In this document: positions 59,272 to 64,000 of the stretch, piece after piece
Layout of the letters: each line of letters starts with the position of its first letter
Position numbering within the stretch: position 1 is the stretch's first letter
NCBI RefSeq assembly: GCF_002093665.1
Contig: NZ_MRWE01000029.1
Location: 1 to 64,000, forward strand
Reading direction: 5' to 3'
Source: Rouxiella badensis
GTDB lineage: Bacteria > Pseudomonadota > Gammaproteobacteria > Enterobacterales > Enterobacteriaceae
Length of the DNA stretch: 64,000 bases
Program-made: the position numbers and the translations under genes
The notes under the pieces: model-generated
Told to the model about the DNA's origin: nothing
What the model saw: only the letters and a program-made list of their open reading frames with translations
The model's database searches: none

Positions 59272-60243
59272 ATGACCAAGTACTCCCTGGTGGGCGATGT
59301 TGGAGGCACTAACTGCCGTCTGGCGCTTTGCGCTCTGGACAGCGGTGAGATCTCTCAGGCCCAGACTTTTTCCGGCCTGGATTACGACAGTCTCGAAGCG
59401 GCAGTTCGTCATTATCTGGAGCTGCAGCAGCATCAGGAAGTGAAAGATGCGTGTATTGCCATCGCCTGTCCTATCGTGGGTGATTGGGTTGCGATGACCA
59501 ACCACACCTGGAAATTCTCGATTGCCGAGATGAAGGCAAACCTGGGGCTGGACCATCTTGAAGTCATTAATGATTTCACCGCTGTTTCCATGGCTATCCC
59601 AATGCTGAAAGAAGTGGACCTGTTGCAGTTTGGCGGTAAAAAACCGCAGGACGGTAAACCGGCTGTTATCTACGGTGCGGGGACCGGTCTGGGCGTGGCG
59701 CACATTATTCACGTCGACAATCGCTGGTTAAGTCTGCCGGGTGAGGGCGGACACGTCGATTTCGCACCAAACAGCGAAGAAGAAGATATCATTCTGGAGC
59801 AGCTACGCACCGAGATGGGCCACGTTTCTGCCGAGCGTATTCTTTCGGGTCCAGGTCTGGTCAATCTGTACCGCGCTATCGTCAAGTCTGACAACCGCGA
59901 GCCAGAAGACTACGCGCCAAAAGACGTTACCAAGCTGGCGCTGGAAGACAACCTTGACTGCCGTCGCGCACTGTCACTGTTCTGCGTCATTATGGGCCGC
60001 TTCGGGGGCAATCTGGCGCTGACCATGGGCACTTTCGGTGGGGTTTATATCGCGGGCGGCATCGTGCCTCGTTTCCTGGAGTTCTTCAAGGCTTCCGGCT
60101 TCCGCGCCGCCTTCGAAGATAAAGGGCGTTTTAAAGACTATCTGGTTGATATTCCAGTATATCTGATTACTCACGATCAGCCTGGCCTGTTGGGTTCAGG
60201 GGCTTACCTGCGCCAGTCGATGGGTATTACGCTCGTCGCCTAA
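59272..60243 (+). CDS. glk: Glucokinase
   Basis: 323 residues (E. coli 321). Phosphate-binding [12 protein letters not shown] (8-19), catalytic aspartate in VINDFTAVS, and [11 protein letters not shown]. It phosphorylates free glucose with ATP, complementing the PTS genes in this window. A perfect 12-bp hairpin follows. Confidence 0.96.
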   Translation: MTKYSLVGDVGGTNCRLALCALDSGEISQAQTFSGLDYDSLEAAVRHYLELQQHQEVKDACIAIACPIVGDWVAMTNHTWKFSIAEMKANLGLDHLEVINDFTAVSMAIPMLKEVDLLQFGGKKPQDGKPAVIYGAGTGLGVAHIIHVDNRWLSLPGEGGHVDFAPNSEEEDIILEQLRTEMGHVSAERILSGPGLVNLYRAIVKSDNREPEDYAPKDVTKLALEDNLDCRRALSLFCVIMGRFGGNLALTMGTFGGVYIAGGIVPRFLEFFKASGFRAAFEDKGRFKDYLVDIPVYLITHDQPGLLGSGAYLRQSMGITLVA

Positions 60244-60266
60244 GACCGCAATCGCCAGCCGATTCC

Positions 60267-60306
60267 AATTTCGCCTCCTCAGCCCTCTGGCCGCGGAGGC
60301 GAAATT
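60267..60306. terminator. Terminator between glk and ypdB
   Basis: AATTTCGCCTCC (60267-60278) and GGAGGCGAAATT (60295-60306), a perfect 12-bp stem with a 16-base loop between convergent genes. Confidence 0.8.
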
Positions 60307-60308
60307 GT

Positions 60309-61046
60309 TTATAGGCCCATGAGCTGGCGGAAGGCCTTAACCCTGCTGCGGCTGACCGGCACCTCAAAGTCGAGGTCGCTCAGGCGCAGAATGTAGGTGT
60401 TGTTGAACCAGGGCACGATTTCGCGGATTTTCGACAAATTCACGCAGTAAGAGCGATGGCAGCGGAAGAAATGCTCTGCCGGCAGGCGATTGCACAGCTC
60501 CGAAATATTCATCGGCATGGTGAATTCTTCTCGCCGGGTGTACACCTGGGTCACTTTTTCCTGCGCGGCCGCGTAATAGATATCGTTGATATCGGTCACG
60601 ATAATCCGCTCGTCTTTGATAAGATTAATGCTGTGGCTGACGCGGTTGCTGCCAGTAGCGGCAGGCGTATCGGCCTGCCTGTCGCGCTTGAAATGGGTCT
60701 CGAGCTTTTGCAGCATGGTGACGATGCGCGACTCGTGATAGGGCTTGAGTATGTAGTCAAAGGCTTCAATTTCAAAGGCTTCGGCGGCATGTTCTTTATA
60801 AGCGGTGATGAAGATAATGTACGGCTTGTGCGCGAACTTGCTGATGTTCTGCGCCAGTAGCACGCCGTCGAGTGAAGGAATATTGATATCCAGAAAAATG
60901 GCATCAACCTGATGATTCTGAAGATATTTCAGCACTTCCAACCCGTCGTCGAACTTGTCGACGATCTCAATGCCGCTGTGGGTCTTTATCAGATAGCTGA
61001 GCTCTTCCTGAGCCAGGAATTCATCCTCGACAATGATAGCTTTCAC
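60309..61046 (-). CDS. ypdB: LytTR response regulator YpdB (PyrR), pyruvate-responsive
   Basis: 245 residues. Receiver domain with D53 in [13 protein letters not shown] and a C-terminal LytTR DNA-binding domain with [16 protein letters not shown] and [13 protein letters not shown]. It matches E. coli YpdB, which with YpdA senses extracellular pyruvate and activates the transporter gene yhjX. Its start overlaps the ypdA stop by 4 bases (ATGA). Confidence 0.94.
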   Translation of the reverse strand: MKAIIVEDEFLAQEELSYLIKTHSGIEIVDKFDDGLEVLKYLQNHQVDAIFLDINIPSLDGVLLAQNISKFAHKPYIIFITAYKEHAAEAFEIEAFDYILKPYHESRIVTMLQKLETHFKRDRQADTPAATGSNRVSHSINLIKDERIIVTDINDIYYAAAQEKVTQVYTRREEFTMPMNISELCNRLPAEHFFRCHRSYCVNLSKIREIVPWFNNTYILRLSDLDFEVPVSRSRVKAFRQLMGL

Positions 61047-62719
61047 GGGCGTTTATCATCCTGGTGTATGAAAAATGAGATTTCCGTCCCCGGTTCGAGG
61101 CGACGGATCTGCAGGCCTTGCCCGTAAAGCAGACTGACGCGGTGATGAACGTTGAGCAGACCGATTTTATTCCCCGGCATCTCGTTATTCGCCACTCGGT
61201 CAATTACCGACTGCAAAATGCCTTGCCCGGTGTCTTTAACCGACACTTTAATTTTGCTACCGAGGCGCTTAACGGCAATCACTACCACGCCTTTCCCGCT
61301 GCAAGGCTGAATGCCGTGGACGATGGCGTTTTCTACCAGCGGCTGAATAAGCAGGCTAGGTATAGACACCGAGATATCGTCGTCAATGTCGTAAATTACC
61401 GTCAGTTTGCTGCCAAATCGCGCCTTTTCGATCGCGATATAGTCCTGCACCTGATGCAGCTCTTTTCGCAAATCAATAAGCTCGTCGTTTAATTCGAGAT
61501 TGTAGCGCAGGTAGCGCGACAGATTAATGATCAGCTGTCGCGAGGTGTCCGGATTGATGCGAATCGACGACGAAATCGCGTTCAGTGCGTTAAACAGGAA
61601 ATGGGGGTTTATCTTGCTTTGCAGGGCGCGCATCTCGGCTTTGTTGGCCATTTCACGCAGTTGTTCGGCGCGCGATACTTCCATCTGCGTGGAGATAATC
61701 TGCGACAGACCGACCGCCATGACCTTCAACGAATAGGTGATGCGGTGTGCGTGGCAATAGTAGATCTTAAGCGAGCCGGTTATGACGCCTTTTTCCCACA
61801 GCGGAATGATCATTTGTGAGTGGATCTGCGGCGTTCTATCCATTTCATCGTTATTCTTGATAGTGATCCGCCCGCTGCTGATCGCTTCTTTGGTATTTTC
61901 GCTAATGATCTCATGGCCAATATTGTATTGATCTGCACCGGTGCCCACGTAGGCGAGAATGTTCTTGGTGTCGGTAATTGCCACGGCGTCGGCATTAATG
62001 TCTTCACGAATGATATTGCAGACAGTCGCCATCGATTCGGCGTTAATATTGCGGAAATAGGGCAGCGTTTTGTTGGCGATATCCAGCGCCAGCCTCGCCT
62101 GTCGGGCGGCAATCGCCTCTTTTTCGTCGGCCACGCTTTGCACCAGCAGCACAATGGGGCCGATGGAAATGGCCCCGAGGATCAGCGGCGCAGAAATAAT
62201 CATCACGATATCCAGCCCGAGCGAGAAAGGGCGTGACATCAGCAAAATCAATACCATGGTCAACGATTCACACAGCATGCCGGCGGCAATGCCCATTTTC
62301 CAGTGGTGCTGCTTTTTGACCCGCAGATTGATATAGCCCGAGAGAAATCCGGCGATAATACTGGTTATCAGGCAGGGGATGGAGGTAACGCCATGAATAT
62401 CTATCAGAAAACGGTGGGTGCCCGAGATAAGTCCGGTAATGATGCCCACCCAGGGGCCAAAGAGGATCCCGCCTGAGACGATAGCAATGGTGCGAACGTT
62501 AATCAGCGAGCCTTCGACGTTAATTCCCGACAGCGTGCCAAAGATGGCGAACAGCGAAAAAATGGCAGTAACGGCGGCCAGTTCGAGGGGGGTATGCGCA
62601 TCGCTGTCTTTTTGCAGCAGCCGGCGAAACTGGCGGGAGCGGGTCAAGAAAAACAGGCAGATCAGCATCAACGCCGCGCGGTCAAACACCGCCAGCGTCA
62701 TATCAAAAACGTTATGCAC
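61043..62719 (-). CDS. ypdA: LytS-type sensor histidine kinase YpdA (PyrS)
   Basis: 558 residues (E. coli 565). An N-terminal 5TM-LytS domain (about 1-210), a GAF-like domain (about 215-350) and a histidine kinase of the LytS type ([19 protein letters not shown], with the phospho-histidine in INPHFLFN; later [14 protein letters not shown]). Senses pyruvate at the inner membrane and signals to YpdB. The same position after glk as in E. coli. Confidence 0.93.
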   Translation of the reverse strand: MHNVFDMTLAVFDRAALMLICLFFLTRSRQFRRLLQKDSDAHTPLELAAVTAIFSLFAIFGTLSGINVEGSLINVRTIAIVSGGILFGPWVGIITGLISGTHRFLIDIHGVTSIPCLITSIIAGFLSGYINLRVKKQHHWKMGIAAGMLCESLTMVLILLMSRPFSLGLDIVMIISAPLILGAISIGPIVLLVQSVADEKEAIAARQARLALDIANKTLPYFRNINAESMATVCNIIREDINADAVAITDTKNILAYVGTGADQYNIGHEIISENTKEAISSGRITIKNNDEMDRTPQIHSQMIIPLWEKGVITGSLKIYYCHAHRITYSLKVMAVGLSQIISTQMEVSRAEQLREMANKAEMRALQSKINPHFLFNALNAISSSIRINPDTSRQLIINLSRYLRYNLELNDELIDLRKELHQVQDYIAIEKARFGSKLTVIYDIDDDISVSIPSLLIQPLVENAIVHGIQPCSGKGVVVIAVKRLGSKIKVSVKDTGQGILQSVIDRVANNEMPGNKIGLLNVHHRVSLLYGQGLQIRRLEPGTEISFFIHQDDKRP

Positions 62720-62916
62720 AGCAGACTCTCGGTGGGATGCCTTGGCATCGCGCTCAGTAGGATTCTGCTGATTATAGGGAAATGTGCTACCGCCCGCTAT
62801 ACGGAGCGTCGTTTATCAAAAATAAGCGCCAGTCTCTTTCTAGAATGGCGATTTTATGGCGTACTTGAGAAAGTGTTGCGGATAACCGTTCAAGGTAATT
62901 CACAGGGAGAAAAGGC

Positions 62917-63456
62917 ATGATTTTGCTGACTACACCGCGGCTGACCATGAGACCCATCGCGTTTGAAGACTGGTCGTTGTTTCTGAAACTCAATCAGAGT
63001 CCGGGCGTGATGAAATACATCGGCGATATTGAAACAACCGCGCAAATCCGCCACCGTTTCGAACAGCGGGTGGGCAAATGGGATAAATATTCCGATTTCT
63101 GGCTGTGTCTGGTGATCCGCGAACGTGAAACCGGCAGGGCGGTTGGCCTGACAGGGTTTTTCCCGGACTGGCGGCCTTATCAGCAGGCGGAGGTGGGTTT
63201 TATGCTGTTGCCAGACGCGCAGGGCAAAGGCTACGGCAAGGAGTCGCTGCGCGAAGTGCTGAACTACGCCTTCGATGAGTGCGGTTTTCACCGGCTGCAG
63301 GCCAACGTTCTGGAAGGAAATATCGCTTCGCGACGCCTGCTGGAAAGCTGCGGATTCGCCCTCGAAGGCACCTTGCGTGAAAGTTATCGTCTGCACGGCG
63401 AGTGGCATAATGACTGGCTGTTGGGGCTGCTCAAAAACGATCGCAGGCCGCAGTAA
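62917..63456 (+). CDS. RimJ/RimL-type GNAT acetyltransferase
   Basis: 179 residues. [16 protein letters not shown] at the start, the acetyl-CoA loop [19 protein letters not shown] (about 92-110) and [24 protein letters not shown] are typical of N-acetyltransferases that act on proteins or antibiotics. The substrate is unknown. GGGAGAAAAGG precedes the ATG. Confidence 0.88.
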   Translation: MILLTTPRLTMRPIAFEDWSLFLKLNQSPGVMKYIGDIETTAQIRHRFEQRVGKWDKYSDFWLCLVIRERETGRAVGLTGFFPDWRPYQQAEVGFMLLPDAQGKGYGKESLREVLNYAFDECGFHRLQANVLEGNIASRRLLESCGFALEGTLRESYRLHGEWHNDWLLGLLKNDRRPQ

Positions 63457-63522
63457 GGCGCTGGAAAAAATATTTGTTTAATCTATCGACAGTTTTAAAA
63501 CACTGCGATATGTTGATTCCTC

Positions 63523-63560
63523 GTTCTGCGGCCGCCCCCTTAGGGCCAAGGCAGCAGAAC
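63523..63560 (+). other. Nested inverted repeats in the alaC leader
   Basis: GTTCTGC (63523-63529) pairs with GCAGAAC (63554-63560), enclosing GCCC (63534-63537) and GGGC (63543-63546). It lies about 45 bp before the alaC start and could be a leader structure or a terminator of the preceding gene without a T run. Confidence 0.4.
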
Positions 63561-63605
63561 AGCGTCGCTCGGATGGTCCGGGCGCTAACGTTACTCGAGG
63601 TAATC

Positions 63606-64000
63606 ATGACTGACTCCAGTCCAAAGCGTCGTTTCACACGTATTGATCGTCTTCCTCCTTATGTTTTCAACATTACCGCTGAATTGAAAATGGCTGCGCG
63701 ACGTCGCGGCGAAGATATTATCGATTTCAGTATGGGTAATCCTGATGGCCCTACGCCGCCGCACATTGTCGAGAAACTGGTGACCGTCGCACAGCGCGAA
63801 GACACCCACGGCTATTCGACCTCTCGCGGTATTCCGCGTCTTCGTCGCGCTATTTCTCGCTGGTATGCCGATCGTTATCAGGTTGAGATTGACCCTGAAA
63901 GCGAAGCTATTGTCACCATTGGGTCGAAAGAGGGTCTGGCTCACCTGATGCTGGCGACTCTTGACCACGGCGACACGGTGCTGGTGCCGAACCCTAGTTA
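63606..64000 (+). CDS. alaC: Glutamate-pyruvate aminotransferase AlaC, N-terminal part (runs off the window)
   Basis: 131 codons are present. [51 protein letters not shown] and [14 protein letters not shown] match the class I aminotransferase AlaC (YfdZ), the main pyruvate-to-alanine transaminase. GAGGTAAT precedes the ATG. alaC lies next to ypdA in E. coli too. Confidence 0.95.
   Translation, partial: MTDSSPKRRFTRIDRLPPYVFNITAELKMAARRRGEDIIDFSMGNPDGPTPPHIVEKLVTVAQREDTHGYSTSRGIPRLRRAISRWYADRYQVEIDPESEAIVTIGSKEGLAHLMLATLDHGDTVLVPNPS

Overview
The window comes from a gamma-proteobacterium of the order Enterobacterales. Protein similarity recalled from E. coli is high throughout, and long stretches follow the order of the E. 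coli 52-55 minute region: tktB-talA / maeB; hemF-amiA-ypeA-yfeZ-yfeY-yfeX-cysPTWA-cysM; crr-ptsI-ptsH-cysK-cysZ-zipA-ligA-ypeB-yfeH-yfeR; valine/lysine tRNAs-gltX-alanine tRNAs-nupC-mntH-ypeC; yfeO-glk-ypdA/ypdB-alaC. Moderate GC, an RssBA-like two-component pair next to cysM and ipdC near glk suggest the Yersiniaceae side (Rahnella, Rouxiella, Ewingella or Serratia-like). The genus cannot be fixed from the sequence alone. No prophage, insertion sequence or CRISPR array was seen.

Layout. 1-1030: transketolase (partial) and transaldolase. 1242-8879: an accessory carbon-catabolism cluster inserted between talA and maeB: an RpiB-like isomerase, an ACS-type MFS transporter, a fused DhaK-DhaL kinase, a TPI-like isomerase, a TIM-barrel decarboxylase/isomerase, an ApnO-like oxidoreductase and a SorC-type regulator. 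Read together they fit D-apionate -> 3-oxo-isoapionate -> L-erythrulose -> L-erythrulose-1-P -> D-erythrulose-4-P -> D-erythrose-4-P, whose product is a substrate of the adjacent transaldolase and transketolase. 9014-13660: maeB, yaiI-like, hemF, amiA. 13957-18283: ypeA, an HNH nuclease gene and a BOF protein as insertions, then yfeZ, yfeY, yfeX. 18484-23314: the sulfate/thiosulfate operon cysPTWA and cysM. 23543-25565: a two-component pair in the position that pdxK and others occupy in E. coli. 25633-34419: PTS genes, cysK, cysZ, zipA, ligA, ypeB. 34494-36548: yfeH, yfeR.

36531-41732 is a second accessory block: a nucleotidyltransferase-like gene, then eat-eutB-eutC (ethanolamine permease and ammonia-lyase without microcompartment genes) behind a good sigma-54 promoter, and a glutamine-amidotransferase-like gene. 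41733-42346 has no convincing gene but holds GC-rich strong hairpins. 42347-43010 is a tRNA operon of five identical tRNA-Val(TAC) genes and one tRNA-Lys(TTT). gltX, an FNT channel, three identical tRNA-Ala(GGC) genes, nupC and mntH follow. A large unusual protein (49640-51583) joins a secreted HCx5R phosphatase domain to an autotransporter beta barrel and sits between inverted copies of one terminator. Next come ypeC, an aldo-keto reductase, ipdC, a LysR/PACE-efflux pair, an amino-acid racemase, yfeO, glk, the pyruvate-sensing pair ypdA/ypdB, a GNAT acetyltransferase and the start of alaC.

The points that most deserve attention are the apionate/erythrulose cluster with its repeated TGTTCA elements, the phosphatase-autotransporter fusion with its inverted flanking terminators, the sigma-54 ethanolamine nitrogen-scavenging operon, and the structured block at 41840-42110.
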